A stretch of 64,000 nucleotides of DNA from Micrococcus lacusdianchii (GCF_023155805.1 NZ_JAKNUW010000011.1:44610-108609), one strand, 5' to 3'. Shown: positions 27,618-37,329, counted from the stretch's first letter. Notes: generated from the sequence alone by a model not told the origin. Made by a program: numbers and translations.

Positions 27618-28520
27618 TCAGGCCTCGAAGCCGTGCTCGGGCGCGGGGAAGGAGCCGTCGAGGATGTCGGCCCGGTAGGCCCGCACCGCCTCGCCGACCA
27701 CGTCGTGCAGGCGGGCGTACTGCTTCACGAACCGGGGGACGCGTCCCGTGCGCAGCCCGAGCATGTCCTGCCACACGAGGACCTGCCCCGTGGTGTGGGG
27801 GCCGGCGCCGATGCCCACGGTGGGCACCTGGACCGCGGTCTCGACGGCGGCGGCGACGTGGGCGGGGACCATCTCCATGAGAACGGCGAAGGCACCGGCC
27901 TGCTCGAGCGCGCGAGCGGAGGCGACCACGCGGTCGGCCGCGCCCTCCCCGCGGCCCTGCACGCGGTAGCCGCCGAGGACGTGCTCCGACTGCGGGGTGA
28001 AGCCGATGTGCGCCATCACGGGCACGCCGGCGGCCGTCATGGCCGCCACGTGCGGGGCGAACCGCTCGTCCCCCTCGGCCTTGACGGCGTGCACGCCGGC
28101 CTCCTTCATCAGGCGCACCCCCGCCGCCACCGCCTGCTCGGGAGAGGCCTCGTAGGAGCCGAAGGGCAAGTCGGCCACCACGAGCGCCCGGGAGGCCCCG
28201 CGGACCACGGCGGAGGAGAACAGGACCATCTGGTCCAGGGTGACGGGGAGCGTGGAGGAGTGGCCCAGTACGGTGTTGCCCACCGAGTCGCCCACCAGGA
28301 GCACCTCCACGCCGGCCTCGTCGAACAGGGCGGCGGTCATCGCGTCATAGGTCGTGAGCATGGCGAAGCGGCGCCCCTCGTCCTTGGCCCGCTGCAAGTG
28401 GACCGTGCGGACCCGGGCGGGGGCGGGCGGCGTCGTCGAGGGTCCGGCCGGGGCGGCGGAGGAGGCGTAGGGGGCGGCGGTCTCGGCTCCGGCGGCGTCG
28501 GGCGCGGGGGTCTGGCTCAT
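27618..28520 (-). CDS. panB: 3-methyl-2-oxobutanoate hydroxymethyltransferase PanB
   Basis: A 300-residue enzyme of pantothenate synthesis that transfers a hydroxymethyl group from methylene-THF to 2-oxoisovalerate. An Ala/Pro-rich N-terminal extension of about 37 residues precedes the barrel domain: [39 protein letters not shown] (Mg ligand Asp), [20 protein letters not shown], and [22 protein letters not shown] -10 box seven bases before the ATG points to a leaderless mRNA. No panC or panD is present in the window. Confidence 0.95.
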   Translation of the reverse strand: MSQTPAPDAAGAETAAPYASSAAPAGPSTTPPAPARVRTVHLQRAKDEGRRFAMLTTYDAMTAALFDEAGVEVLLVGDSVGNTVLGHSSTLPVTLDQMVLFSSAVVRGASRALVVADLPFGSYEASPEQAVAAGVRLMKEAGVHAVKAEGDERFAPHVAAMTAAGVPVMAHIGFTPQSEHVLGGYRVQGRGEGAADRVVASARALEQAGAFAVLMEMVPAHVAAAVETAVQVPTVGIGAGPHTTGQVLVWQDMLGLRTGRVPRFVKQYARLHDVVGEAVRAYRADILDGSFPAPEHGFEA

Positions 28521-28527
28521 GGGCCGC

Positions 28528-28533
28528 AGTCTA
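28528..28533 (-). promoter_or_regulatory. -10 box for leaderless panB
   Basis: TAGACT on the minus strand is followed by seven bases and the panB ATG at 28520. Confidence 0.55.
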
Positions 28534-28630
28534 CGGGCGGGGCCCGTCCGGGCGGCCGGCGGGACGGCCCGCACGGCCGGCGGGTCGGCCCCCGGCACGC
28601 GGGACGACCCCCACGGCAGCGGCTGGCGTC

Positions 28631-28636
28631 TAGAGT
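28631..28636 (+). promoter_or_regulatory. -10 box for leaderless glnA2
   Basis: TAGAGT is followed by six bases and the glnA2 ATG at 28643. The 122-base gap to panB therefore carries two divergent leaderless promoters and is otherwise GC-rich with no clear operator. Confidence 0.58.
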
Positions 28637-28642
28637 GGCGGC

Positions 28643-29983
28643 ATGGACCGTCAGCAGGATTTCGTGCTCCGCACCATCGAGGACCGGGACGTGCGCTTCG
28701 TGCGTCTGTGGTTCACGGACGTCATCGGCACCCTCAAGTCCGTGGCGCTCGCGCCCGCGGAGGTCGAGGCGGCGTTCTCCGAGGGGCTCGGGTTCGACGG
28801 GTCGTCGATCGACGGCTACACCCGCATCTCCGAGTCGGACATGCTGCTCCGGCCGGACCCCTCGACGTTCCAGATCCTCCCGTGGCGCGGCGAGGCCGGG
28901 AACTCGTCCCGCATGTACTGCGACGTGCGCACCCCGGACGGCCGCCCCGCACCGGCCGATCCCCGCAACGTCCTGCGCCGCGTGCTGGACCGTGCATCCG
29001 CGATGGGCTTCAGCTGCTACACGCACCCCGAGATCGAGTTCTACCTCCTCGCGTCGGACGTCCCCGGCCCGGACGGCGAGCCGGTGCCGGTGGACCGGGC
29101 CGGCTACTTCGACCACGTCCCCGGCGGTGCGGCGCAGGACTTCCGCCGAGACGCGGTGATGATGCTGGAGGACATGGGCATCTCCGTGGAGTTCAGCCAC
29201 CACGAGAACGGCCCCGGACAGAACGAGATCGACCTGCGCGCCGCGGACGCGCTCACCACGGCGGACAACGTGCAGACGTTCCGCACCATCATGAAGGAGG
29301 TGGCCGCGCGCCAGGGCATCTACGCCACCTTCATGCCGAAGCCGTTCGGCCGGCACCCCGGCTCCGGGATGCACACGCACTTCTCCCTCTTCGAGGGTGA
29401 CTCCAACGCGTTCTACGACCCGGCGGACGAGTTCCGGCTCTCCCTCATCGGGCGCCGGTTCATCGCCGGGCTCCTGCGCCACTCCGTGGAGATCAGCCTG
29501 GTCACTCATCAGTTCGTGAACTCCTACAAGCGGCTGTGGGGCGCGGACGAGGCGCCCTCCTACGTGTCATGGGGGCACAACAACCGCTCCGCCCTCGTGC
29601 GCGTCCCGCTGTACAAGCCGGACAAGGCGGGCTCCGCCCGCATCGAGTACCGCGGCATCGACGCCTCCGCCAACCCGTACCTGGCCTACGCGCTGCTGAT
29701 CGCGGCCGGTCTCAAGGGGATCGAGGAGGGCTACGACCTCCCGGAGCCCGCCTCCGAGGACGTGGGCGCCCTGTCCGCCCAGGAGCGGCGGGTGCTGGGC
29801 CACGCCTCGCTTCCGGGCACGCTGCACGACGCCGTGCGGGCCGCTGAGGAGTCGGAGTTCATGGCGGAGGTGCTCGGCGAGCACGTGTACGAGGCACTGC
29901 TGCGCAACAAGCGCCATGAGTGGGACGACTACCGCGTCGAGATCACCCCCTACGAGCTGCGTCGCTACCTCACGGGGCTCTGA
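28643..29983 (+). CDS. glnA2: Glutamine synthetase, GlnA2 type
   Basis: A 446-residue type I glutamine synthetase. It has the beta-grasp N-domain (VRFVRLWFTDVIGTLKSVAL) and catalytic domain motifs FDGSSIDGY, EIEFYLL, NGPGQNEIDLR, KPFGRHPGSGMHTHFSLF and RIEYRGIDASANPYLA. The segment equivalent to the adenylylation-site tyrosine of GlnA (LYELPP there) reads DVGALSAQERRVLG here, so this enzyme should not be regulated by GlnE. The gene lies directly before glnE with a 4-base gap, the same order as glnA2-glnE in Mycobacterium. Its true physiological substrate is less certain than for GlnA. Confidence 0.92.
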   Translation: MDRQQDFVLRTIEDRDVRFVRLWFTDVIGTLKSVALAPAEVEAAFSEGLGFDGSSIDGYTRISESDMLLRPDPSTFQILPWRGEAGNSSRMYCDVRTPDGRPAPADPRNVLRRVLDRASAMGFSCYTHPEIEFYLLASDVPGPDGEPVPVDRAGYFDHVPGGAAQDFRRDAVMMLEDMGISVEFSHHENGPGQNEIDLRAADALTTADNVQTFRTIMKEVAARQGIYATFMPKPFGRHPGSGMHTHFSLFEGDSNAFYDPADEFRLSLIGRRFIAGLLRHSVEISLVTHQFVNSYKRLWGADEAPSYVSWGHNNRSALVRVPLYKPDKAGSARIEYRGIDASANPYLAYALLIAAGLKGIEEGYDLPEPASEDVGALSAQERRVLGHASLPGTLHDAVRAAEESEFMAEVLGEHVYEALLRNKRHEWDDYRVEITPYELRRYLTGL

Positions 29984-29987
29984 CCCG

Positions 29988-32900
29988 GTGAGCGCACTGC
30001 CCCCGCCCCCCGCAGCCTCCGGGGGACTGCGCCGTGCCCTCGGCCACGCGGGCGTCGTGGACCTCGCACGGGCCGAGCGGCTCCTGGACTCGCCTGAGCT
30101 CGCCGGGCAGGATCTCGGAGCCCTCGTGGCCGGCCTCGGGCACGCCGCCGACCCCGATCGGGCCCTGCTGCTCTACATTCGCCTGGCGGAGCGGGCGCCG
30201 TCCGTGCACGGCATCCTGGACGACGCCGGGGGCACCGCGGCCCTCCTGCGGCTGCTGGGTGCCTCGGAGGCGCTGGGCGAGTTCCTCATCCGCCGCCCCG
30301 AGCACCTGGACCTCGTCCTCGCCCCCGAGTCGGCGGCTGCGACCGCCCCGGCCCTGGCCCAGGCCGACCCCGCCGCGGGCCCGCCCTGGGCGGACGAGCC
30401 CGCCGCCCTGCGCGCCCTGCTGCTGGAGTCCGTCGGCGCCGATCCGCGTTCGCCCCGGCCCGTGGCCTCCCTCACCGGCGTGGACGCCGCCGTGCCCCTG
30501 CGCCGCGCCTACCGGCGCCAGCTCGCCGCCGTCGCCCTGGCGGACCTGGGCTCGCAGGACCCCACGGCCGTCCTGCCCGGCGTCGGCCGCTGGCTCGCCG
30601 ACCTCGCGGGAGCCGCGGTCGAGGCCGCGCTGGCGGTCTCCCGCGCCGAGCTCGCCGCCCGCGCGGGCGCGGCGGTGGACCACCTGGACCTCGCCGTGAT
30701 CGGCATGGGCAAGTGCGGTGCCCGGGAGCTCAACTACATCTCGGACGTCGACGTGGTGTTCGTGCACGAGGTGGACGACCCCGCCGCCGAGGACGCGCCC
30801 GACGACGCCACCGCCTCCCGCCTCGCCGCGGACCTGGCCGCCGGCATATCCCGCGTCCTCACCGCTCCCGCGCCGGAGCCCGGGCTGTGGGAGGTGGACG
30901 CCAACCTGCGCCCCGAGGGCAGGGATGGGGCGCTCTCCCGCACCCTGCCCTCCCATGTGGAGTACTACCGCCGCTGGGCGCACGGCTGGGAGTTCCAGGC
31001 CCTGCTCAAGGCCCGTCCCCTGGCGGGCGGGGCGGACCTGGGGCGGCGGTACGTCGAGGCCGTCTGGCCCCGCGTGTGGGAGTCGTCCGCGCGCGAGGGA
31101 TTCGTGGAGAACGTGCGACGCATGCGCACCCGCGTGATTGACACGATCGCCCGCGGCGAGCGGGACCGCGAGATCAAGCTCGGCCCGGGCGGCCTGCGCG
31201 ACGTCGAGTTCACCGCCCAGCTTCTCCAGCTGGTCCACGGCCGCGCCGACGAGAGCGTGCGCGTGCGCGCCACGCTCGACGCGCTCGAGGCCCTCAACCG
31301 TGCCTCCTACATCTCCACCCCGGACACGCGGCGCTTCGTCGAGCACTACCGGTGGCTGCGGGCCCTCGAGCACCGCATCCAGCTGGTCCGCCTGCGCCGC
31401 ACCCACCTGATGCCCGCCACGGAGGCGGCCCAGCGCGTGGTGGCCCGATCCTTGCGCGGGGCCGGGGACACGGCCCCCGTGGCGGCCGAGGTCCTCGTGT
31501 CCCGCTTCGAGGCCGTCCGCCGCGAGGTCCGCTCCCTGCACGAGACGGTCTTCTACCGGCCCCTGCTGTCCACCACGGCGGCGCTGTCCGAGGACGAGGT
31601 CCGCCTCACCGCCGAGGCCGTCAGGGCGCGCCTGTCCGCCCTCGGCTATCGGGACCCGCGCTCGGCCCTGGGACACATCGAGGCGCTCACCCGCGGCGTG
31701 TCCCGGCGCGCGGCCGTCCAGCGCCAGCTGCTGCCGGTCATGCTCGGCTGGTTCGCCGAGGGCCCGGACCCCGACGCCGGCCTGCTGGCCTTCCGCCGGC
31801 TCTCCGAGTCCCTGGGCGCCACCGCGTGGTTCCTGCGCATGCTGCGCGACTCCTCGGACGCGGCGCACCGGCTGTGCCTGGTGCTGGCCAGCTCCCGCCG
31901 GGTGGGGGACCTGCTCGAGCACTCGCCGGAGTCGGTCGCCTGGGTGGGCGACGCCCGCGAGCTCGCGCCCCGCTCCCTCGAGACGCTGTGGGGGGAGGTG
32001 CAGGCCCGCCTGGACCGCCGTGGCGCGGAGGAGGGCGCCGCGCAGGTCATCCGACACGTGCGGCAGATCCGGCAGCGGGAGGTCCTGCGGATCGCCCTGG
32101 CGGACATGACGGGGGTCTGCTCCCTCGAACAGGTGGGAGCGGCGCTCGCCGACGTCGACCAGGCCGCCGTGCTCGGCGCCCTGCGGGTGGCGCTGCACGC
32201 CACGGTCGGGGACGGCGACCAGCTGACGGATCTGCTCGTGGTGGCCATGGGCCGGCAGGGCGGCCGGGAGATCACCTACGGCTCGGACCTGGACGCGATG
32301 GTGGTCCACCGCCCCCGCGCGGGCGCCGACGCCTCCGCGGCCGCGCAGCAGGCCGAGGCGGTGGCCCGCCAGCTCATCGGGCTGCTGTCCCGACCGGCGC
32401 AGCCGCCGCTGCCGAACGAGCATCCCCTGGAGGTGGACCTGGATCTGCGCCCGGAGGGCAGGCAGGGCCCGCTCGTGCGGACCCTGGACTCGTACCAGGA
32501 GTACTACGCCCGGTGGTCGGAGGTGTGGGAGCGCCAGGCGCTGCTGCGCGCCCGTCCCGTGGCCGGCGACGACGACCTGGCCGCGGCCTTCGTGCGCTGG
32601 GCGGACGGGGAGCGGTACGGGAGGGACCTCACCGCCGCCGACGCGCGGGAGATCCGCCGCATCAAGGCCCGCGTGGAGGCCGAGCGTCTGCCGCGCGGCG
32701 CCGACCCCTCTCGACACGTCAAGCTCGGCCGCGGCGGCCTCTCCGACGTGGAGTGGCTCGTGCAGTCCCTGCAGCTGCGCCACGCCCACGAGGTCGAGGA
32801 CCTGCGGGTCACGGGCACGCTCCCGGCGCTGCGGGCCCTGGCCCGCCACGAGCTGCTGAGTGCCTCCGAGGCGGCCCTCCTCGAGGAGGCCTGGCTGATG

Positions 32901-33095
32901 GCCACCCGCGTCCGCGCCTCCCTGGTGCTGTGGACCGGCAAGGCCTCGGACGTGCTGCCCACCAACGCCCGTGACCTGGGCGCCCTCGCTCACCTGGGCG
33001 GCGGGGACGACGACGGGGCGGCCTTCGGGGAGCGCTACCTGCGGGTGACCCGCCAGGCCCGTCAGGTGTTCGAGCAGCGGTTCTACGGTCTCTGA
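29988..33095 (+). CDS. glnE: Bifunctional glutamine synthetase adenylyltransferase/deadenylase GlnE
   Basis: A 1,035-residue nucleotidyltransferase that adds and removes AMP on glutamine synthetase according to nitrogen status. There are two nucleotidyltransferase domains. The N-terminal one has IGMGKCGARELNYISDVDV and the C-terminal one has VAMGRQGGREITYGSDLDA, both with the G-S-D/I-S-D active-site aspartate pair; GLRDVEF and GLSDVEW motifs close each domain. Its target should be the glnA product encoded 2 kb away on the other strand. The GTG starts four bases after glnA2. Length fits the family. Confidence 0.96.
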   Translation: MSALPPPPAASGGLRRALGHAGVVDLARAERLLDSPELAGQDLGALVAGLGHAADPDRALLLYIRLAERAPSVHGILDDAGGTAALLRLLGASEALGEFLIRRPEHLDLVLAPESAAATAPALAQADPAAGPPWADEPAALRALLLESVGADPRSPRPVASLTGVDAAVPLRRAYRRQLAAVALADLGSQDPTAVLPGVGRWLADLAGAAVEAALAVSRAELAARAGAAVDHLDLAVIGMGKCGARELNYISDVDVVFVHEVDDPAAEDAPDDATASRLAADLAAGISRVLTAPAPEPGLWEVDANLRPEGRDGALSRTLPSHVEYYRRWAHGWEFQALLKARPLAGGADLGRRYVEAVWPRVWESSAREGFVENVRRMRTRVIDTIARGERDREIKLGPGGLRDVEFTAQLLQLVHGRADESVRVRATLDALEALNRASYISTPDTRRFVEHYRWLRALEHRIQLVRLRRTHLMPATEAAQRVVARSLRGAGDTAPVAAEVLVSRFEAVRREVRSLHETVFYRPLLSTTAALSEDEVRLTAEAVRARLSALGYRDPRSALGHIEALTRGVSRRAAVQRQLLPVMLGWFAEGPDPDAGLLAFRRLSESLGATAWFLRMLRDSSDAAHRLCLVLASSRRVGDLLEHSPESVAWVGDARELAPRSLETLWGEVQARLDRRGAEEGAAQVIRHVRQIRQREVLRIALADMTGVCSLEQVGAALADVDQAAVLGALRVALHATVGDGDQLTDLLVVAMGRQGGREITYGSDLDAMVVHRPRAGADASAAAQQAEAVARQLIGLLSRPAQPPLPNEHPLEVDLDLRPEGRQGPLVRTLDSYQEYYARWSEVWERQALLRARPVAGDDDLAAAFVRWADGERYGRDLTAADAREIRRIKARVEAERLPRGADPSRHVKLGRGGLSDVEWLVQSLQLRHAHEVEDLRVTGTLPALRALARHELLSASEAALLEEAWLMATRVRASLVLWTGKASDVLPTNARDLGALAHLGGGDDDGAAFGERYLRVTRQARQVFEQRFYGL

Positions 33096-33097
33096 GC

Positions 33098-33128
33098 CGC
33101 GCCGACGGGGCCCCGCGCCGACGGGGCC
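33098..33128. repeat. Short direct repeat after glnE
   Basis: The 15-base unit CGCGCCGACGGGGCC occurs twice, 16 bases apart from start to start, in the gap between convergent glnE and the flavin-dependent oxidoreductase gene. A weak stem (GGGGC/GCCCC) follows. This gap has no strong terminator of the kind seen elsewhere. Confidence 0.5.
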
Positions 33129-33147
33129 GAGCCCCCGGCGGACGGGA

Positions 33148-34167
33148 TCAGCCGCGGACCACGTGCTCGCCGAGCAGCTCCAGGGCACGCACCCGCGCGG
33201 CCTGGTCCGGGGCCGCCGTCGTGACGATCAGCTCGTCGGCCTGGACCCTCTCCGCGAAGTCGAGCAGCCAGGTCCGGACCGCGGGGCCGGTGCCCACCGC
33301 GGAGCACTCGAGCATGCCGAGCACCTGCTGACCCGCGGGGGAGTCGAGGAGCATGTCGACCTCGTCCTCCGTGAGGGTGCGGCCCCGGCCGAGCATCATG
33401 CGGATCCGCTGGCGCCGGGTGAGCTCCCACTGCTCCTGCGCCTCGACCTCCGAGTCTGCCGCGATCACGTTGGCGGCGGCGATGAAGTGAGGACGGTCCA
33501 GGGCGTCGGAGGGCTCGAAGTGCTGGCGGTAGAGGCGGGCGGCGTGCTCGAGCATCTGCGGGGCGAAGTGGCTGGCGAACGCGTAGGGGAGGCCGAGGCG
33601 CGCGGCCAGCTGGGCACCGAACGCCGAGGACCCCAGGATGAAGAGCGGCACGTCCGTCCCGGCGCCGGGATAGGCGGCGATGCCCGGAATGCGGGACTCG
33701 CCCCGCAGGTAGCCCTGCAGCTCCAGGACGTCCTGCGGGAAGCGCTCGGCGGCCTCGGGGGAGCGGCGCAGCGCCTGCAGGGTGCGCTGGTCCGTGCCGG
33801 GCGCGCGGCCCAGGCCGAGGTCGATCCGGCCGGGGTGCAGCTCGGCGAGCGTGCCGAACTGCTCGGCGACCACCAGCGGCGAGTGGTTCGGGAGCATGAC
33901 GCCGCCCGAGCCGACCCGGATGGTGCTGGTCTGCGAAGCCACGTGGGCGATCAGCACCGCCGTGGCGGAGGAGGCGATGCGGTCCATGTTGTGGTGCTCG
34001 GCGTACCACACGCGGTGCAGGCCCTGGGCCTCCGCCACCCGGGCCAGCTCGACGGACTGGGCGATCGCCTCGCCCACGCCCTGTCCGGTGCTCACCGTCG
34101 CCAGGTCCAGCAGGGACAGCAGCGGGCCGGGGACGGCGTCAATAGAGGCGGTGGGGGTCGCGGTCAT
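33148..34167 (-). CDS. LLM-class flavin-dependent oxidoreductase
   Basis: A 339-residue protein of the bacterial luciferase-like monooxygenase family (F420- or FMN-dependent TIM barrel). Typical features are [46 protein letters not shown] split over two strands, [14 protein letters not shown] and [22 protein letters not shown]. The pattern resembles the YhbW/MsnO8 group with unknown substrates. It is followed on its left by convergent glnE and preceded on its strand by glnA, from which a hairpin separates it. Cofactor and substrate cannot be read from the sequence. Confidence 0.88.
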   Translation of the reverse strand: MTATPTASIDAVPGPLLSLLDLATVSTGQGVGEAIAQSVELARVAEAQGLHRVWYAEHHNMDRIASSATAVLIAHVASQTSTIRVGSGGVMLPNHSPLVVAEQFGTLAELHPGRIDLGLGRAPGTDQRTLQALRRSPEAAERFPQDVLELQGYLRGESRIPGIAAYPGAGTDVPLFILGSSAFGAQLAARLGLPYAFASHFAPQMLEHAARLYRQHFEPSDALDRPHFIAAANVIAADSEVEAQEQWELTRRQRIRMMLGRGRTLTEDEVDMLLDSPAGQQVLGMLECSAVGTGPAVRTWLLDFAERVQADELIVTTAAPDQAARVRALELLGEHVVRG

Positions 34168-34245
34168 GCCCGGCACAGCGTCCCCGCCCGCGGGACTATT
34201 CCCGCCACGCGTCGACCGCACCCCGCGGGGACGTGGGGACGCGAT

Positions 34246-34280
34246 GACGCCGGCCCGTCCCGAGGGGGCGGACCGGCGTC
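34246..34280 (-). terminator. Hairpin after glnA
   Basis: GACGCCGG at 34246-34253 and CCGGCGTC at 34273-34280 form the base of an imperfect longer hairpin 33 bases past the glnA stop on the minus strand. It probably limits read-through into the LLM gene. Confidence 0.5.
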
Positions 34281-34313
34281 GAGCGGGTGCCACGGCTCAG
34301 GCCGGGACGGGGA

Positions 34314-35738
34314 TCACACCGAGTAGTAGAGCTCGAACTCGTAGGGGTTCGGGCGCAGCGACAGCGGGGCGATCTCCGTCTCGCGCTTGTAGTCGATCCA
34401 GGTGCGGATGATCTCCTCGGTGAAGACGTCGCCCTCGAGCAGGAACTCGTGGTCCTCCTCCAGGGCGCGCAGGGCCTCCTCGAGGGACGCCGGGGCCTTC
34501 TGGATGTCCGCAGCCTCCTCCGGCGGGAGCTCGTAGAGGTCCTTGTCGATCGGCTCGGCGGGCTCGATGCGGTTGCGGATGCCGTCCAGGCCGGCCATCA
34601 GCTGCGCGGCGAACGCCAGGTACGGGTTGCCGGAGGCGTCCGGGGCGCGGAACTCGATGCGCTTGGCCTTGGGGTTGGCGCCGGTGATCGGGATGCGGAT
34701 GCCGGCGGAGCGGTTGCCCTGCGAGTACACCATGTTCACGGGGGCCTCGAAGCCCGGCACCAGGCGGCGGTAGGAGTTCACCGTGGGGTTGGTGAAGGCG
34801 AGCACGGCCGAGGCGTGCTTGAGCAGCCCGCCGATGTACCACCGGGCCGTGTCGGACAGGTTGGCGTAGCCCTGCTCGTCGAAGAACAGCGGCTCGCCGT
34901 CCCGCCACAGCGACTGATGGCAGTGCATGCCGGAGCCGTTGTCGCCGAAGACCGGCTTGGGCATGAACGTCGCGCTCTTGCCGAACTGGTCCGCCACGTT
35001 CTTGACGACGTACTTGAACTTCTGCAGGTCGTCCGCCGAGTGGGTCAGCGTGTTGAACCGGTAGTTGATCTCGGCCTGGCCCGGTGCGGCGACCTCGTGA
35101 TGGGAGCGCTCGACCTCGAGGCCCACCTCCGCGAGCACCGCGCACATCTCGTCCCGCAGGTCCGCCTGCTTGTCGGTCGGGGACACGGGGAAGTAGCCGC
35201 CCTTGACGGCGGTCTTGTACCCCTGGTTGCCGCCCTCGTCCCGGCGCCCGGTGTTCCACCAGGCCTCGTCCGAGTCCACGGCGTAGAAGGAGCCCTTCGG
35301 GTGGGACTCGTAGCGCACGTCGTCGAAGACGAAGAACTCGGCCTCGGGGGCGAAGAAGGCCGTGTCCGCGATGCCGGTGGAGGTCAGGTACGCCTCAGCG
35401 CGCTGGGCGACGCCGCGCGGGTCACGCAGGTACGGCTCGCCGGTGCGCGGGTTGACGATGGAGAAGTTCATCGTCAGCGTCTTGCGCATGCGGAACGGGT
35501 CCAGGAAGGCGGTCCCGACGTCCGGGATCAGCTGCATGTCGGATTCGGCGATCCCCGCGAAGCCGCGGATCGAGGACCCGTCGAACAGCTGGCCGTTGAC
35601 GAAGAAGTCCTCGTCCACGGAGGAGGCGGGGACGTTGAAGTGGTGCTGCATGCCCGGCAGGTCGGTGAAGCGGATGTCGACGAACTCGACTCCCTCCTCC
35701 TTGATGTAGGCGAGCACTTCCTCGACGGAGGTGAACAT
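34314..35738 (-). CDS. glnA: Glutamine synthetase type I (GlnA)
   Basis: A 474-residue GSI-beta enzyme that makes glutamine from glutamate and ammonia; it forms a dodecamer. Motifs are [70 protein letters not shown] and [16 protein letters not shown]. The tyrosine in [11 protein letters not shown] is the expected adenylylation site for GlnE. AGGAAGG about 10 bases upstream supports the ATG at 35738. It diverges from the RDD-family gene, the same arrangement as in Mycobacterium around glnA1. This is presumably the main assimilatory enzyme. Confidence 0.97.
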   Translation of the reverse strand: MFTSVEEVLAYIKEEGVEFVDIRFTDLPGMQHHFNVPASSVDEDFFVNGQLFDGSSIRGFAGIAESDMQLIPDVGTAFLDPFRMRKTLTMNFSIVNPRTGEPYLRDPRGVAQRAEAYLTSTGIADTAFFAPEAEFFVFDDVRYESHPKGSFYAVDSDEAWWNTGRRDEGGNQGYKTAVKGGYFPVSPTDKQADLRDEMCAVLAEVGLEVERSHHEVAAPGQAEINYRFNTLTHSADDLQKFKYVVKNVADQFGKSATFMPKPVFGDNGSGMHCHQSLWRDGEPLFFDEQGYANLSDTARWYIGGLLKHASAVLAFTNPTVNSYRRLVPGFEAPVNMVYSQGNRSAGIRIPITGANPKAKRIEFRAPDASGNPYLAFAAQLMAGLDGIRNRIEPAEPIDKDLYELPPEEAADIQKAPASLEEALRALEEDHEFLLEGDVFTEEIIRTWIDYKRETEIAPLSLRPNPYEFELYYSV

Positions 35739-35802
35739 GGTGCTGGTGGCCTTCCTGGAGACGGTTCGGACGTCCGCGCGCCGAGGCGCACGGCATGGGT
35801 CC

Positions 35803-35808
35803 ACCGTA
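35803..35808 (-). promoter_or_regulatory. Possible -10 box for glnA
   Basis: TACGGT on the minus strand lies 64 bases before the glnA ATG, which would leave a leader of about 57 bases. No clear -35 box or known nitrogen-regulator site is visible. Confidence 0.3.
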
Positions 35809-35871
35809 GCGATCCCGCGTGTGCCCGGCGTGACGTGCGTGTTTCGGGACTGTAACGTCCGGCCCTCGCAC

Positions 35872-35877
35872 TACCCT
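35872..35877 (+). promoter_or_regulatory. -10 box for leaderless RDD-family gene
   Basis: TACCCT is followed by six bases and the GTG start at 35884, with no ribosome-binding sequence. Confidence 0.5.
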
Positions 35878-35883
35878 GGTCGG

Positions 35884-36411
35884 GTGGCACACCGAGCATC
35901 TGACCCCCAGGACCGTCCCCGCGACGCAGGACCCTCTGCCGCCGGCCGGCCGAGCGGCGGTGACGAGCCGCTGATCTCCCGCCAGGACCTCGGCGGGTGG
36001 ATCGAGGGGCCGGGGGCAGGGAGCATCGGCGGACGATGGCCCGGTGATCTGCTCGGACTGCCCGAGCACGGACCCGCATCGATGGCCACGGCGGCCCGCC
36101 GCGCCGCCGCCCTCGTGATCGACTGGGCGATCGCGCTGGGGATCTCCGGGGTGCTGTTCTCGGGGGACCCCATCGCCACCCTTCTGGTCTTCGCCGCGAT
36201 GCACGTGGTGGGTCTGAGCCTGCTGGCCACCACCGTCGGCAAGGCCCTGTGCCGGATCCAGGTGGTCGCCGTGGGCGGTCGCACGGCCCCCGTGCACCGC
36301 GTGCTCGTCCGCACCGCCCTGCTGTGCCTGGTCCTGCCCGCCGTCGTCGTCGGCCCCGACGGCCGCGGGATGCACGACCGGGCCGCGGGCACGGTCGAGC
36401 TGCGCATGTGA
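35884..36411 (+). CDS. RDD family membrane protein
   Basis: A 175-residue protein. The first 70 residues are hydrophilic and contain ISRQDLGGWIEGPGAG. Then comes the RDD domain: ATAARRAAALVIDWAIALGI (the name-giving Arg-Asp pair), a second hydrophobic span, a TVGKALCRIQVV loop and a third span ending with the HDRAAGTVEL motif. RDD proteins are often linked to ion or compatible-solute transport, but this one is too general to assign. It sits between glnA and the DUF4191 gene as in Mycobacterium. Confidence 0.85.
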   Translation: MAHRASDPQDRPRDAGPSAAGRPSGGDEPLISRQDLGGWIEGPGAGSIGGRWPGDLLGLPEHGPASMATAARRAAALVIDWAIALGISGVLFSGDPIATLLVFAAMHVVGLSLLATTVGKALCRIQVVAVGGRTAPVHRVLVRTALLCLVLPAVVVGPDGRGMHDRAAGTVELRM

Positions 36412-36441
36412 GACGCCGCGCGCGGGTGCACCCGTGCCCGG

Positions 36442-36486
36442 ACACGACGGCGCCCCACCGGTTCCACCGGTGGGGCGCCGTCGTGT
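36442..36486. terminator. Perfect 21-base hairpin between convergent genes
   Basis: The arms 36442-36462 and 36466-36486 are exact reverse complements over 21 bases with a TCC loop. It lies between the stops of the RDD gene (+) and the DUF4191 gene (-). No U-tract is present, so it probably works as a strong bidirectional stem-only terminator. Confidence 0.8.
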
Positions 36487-36491
36487 TCACG

Positions 36492-37304
36492 TCAGCGGCC
36501 GCGCAGGCCGCGGCGGTCGGGCCGGGCGCGCATCGGGTCCACGCCCTTGGGGATGGGCAGCCGCTGGGCACCGAGGGCGTTCAGGCGCCTGTCCACCGCG
36601 GCGACCTCCTGGGCCGTGAGCTTCTTCGGCAGGGACTTGAGCGTCTTGGGGACCTCGTGCAGCGGGGTCTGGCCCTCGCCCCGACCGGTCTGCACCACGT
36701 GCACCGGGACACCGGGCAGGAAGCGCTCCATCGCGCGCTCCTCCTTGGACAGGAGCTTGCCGACGCGCTGGACCGGCCCCTCGGTGACCAGCACGACTCC
36801 CGGCCGGCCGATCGCCCGGAAGACCAGGTCCTGGGTCTTGGGATTCATCGCCACCGGCTGCTCGGACACGATCCAGCCGCGGCGCAGCGAGGACAGGGTG
36901 GCACCCGCCGCGCCGGTCTGGCCTTCGAGGCGCGAGTACATCGCCTTCTCGCCGAGCCGGTTCATCACGATCACCGCGGCGAGCACGCCGAACGGGAGGG
37001 CGATCAGCAGCCACGTGATCCAGTTCTCCAGCAGCAGACCGATCACCAGCCCCACCAGCAGCGCCGCCCCGAACGCCAGACCCATCCAGAGGGGCAGGCG
37101 CGGCTCGTGCTGCCTGGTGACCGCGTAGACCTGCTTGAGCTGCGTGATGATGCCCGGTCCGCCGGCGGAGCGCTTGCGGGCGCGGTCCGCCTTGGCGTCC
37201 GCCTTGATCTGGCGGCGCCGATCGCGCTGCATCGCCTTCACCTCTTTGAGGGAAGCCGCGGTGGAGCCGGACGAGGACACGGGGGTGGGGGCGTTCTTGG
37301 CCAT
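36492..37304 (-). CDS. DUF4191 membrane protein
   Basis: A 270-residue protein. A basic N-terminal segment with RDRRRQIKADAKADRARK is followed by two adjacent membrane spans (about 72-90 and 94-112), then a soluble domain containing AMYSRLEGQTGAAGATLSSL, RGWIVSEQPVAMNPKTQD, LVFRAIGRPGVVLVTEG and a basic C-terminus. The function is unknown. It lies immediately downstream of lipA, which is a conserved actinobacterial pair. Although it could be translated from the lipB-lipA mRNA, it also has its own -10-like box. Confidence 0.88.
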   Translation of the reverse strand: MAKNAPTPVSSSGSTAASLKEVKAMQRDRRRQIKADAKADRARKRSAGGPGIITQLKQVYAVTRQHEPRLPLWMGLAFGAALLVGLVIGLLLENWITWLLIALPFGVLAAVIVMNRLGEKAMYSRLEGQTGAAGATLSSLRRGWIVSEQPVAMNPKTQDLVFRAIGRPGVVLVTEGPVQRVGKLLSKEERAMERFLPGVPVHVVQTGRGEGQTPLHEVPKTLKSLPKKLTAQEVAAVDRRLNALGAQRLPIPKGVDPMRARPDRRGLRGR

Positions 37305-37313
37305 GGTGGATCC

Positions 37314-37319
37314 AGTCTA
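37314..37319 (-). promoter_or_regulatory. -10-like box before the DUF4191 gene
   Basis: TAGACT on the minus strand lies nine bases before the ATG at 37304, within the 25-base gap after lipA. It may drive a leaderless or near-leaderless internal transcript. Confidence 0.4.
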
Positions 37320-37329
37320 CCGGCGGGCC

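Noticed and set aside
29970..33188. Open frame of 1,072 codons on the - strand opposite glnE
   Set aside because: Antisense shadow of a well-supported gene, with no recognisable domain.
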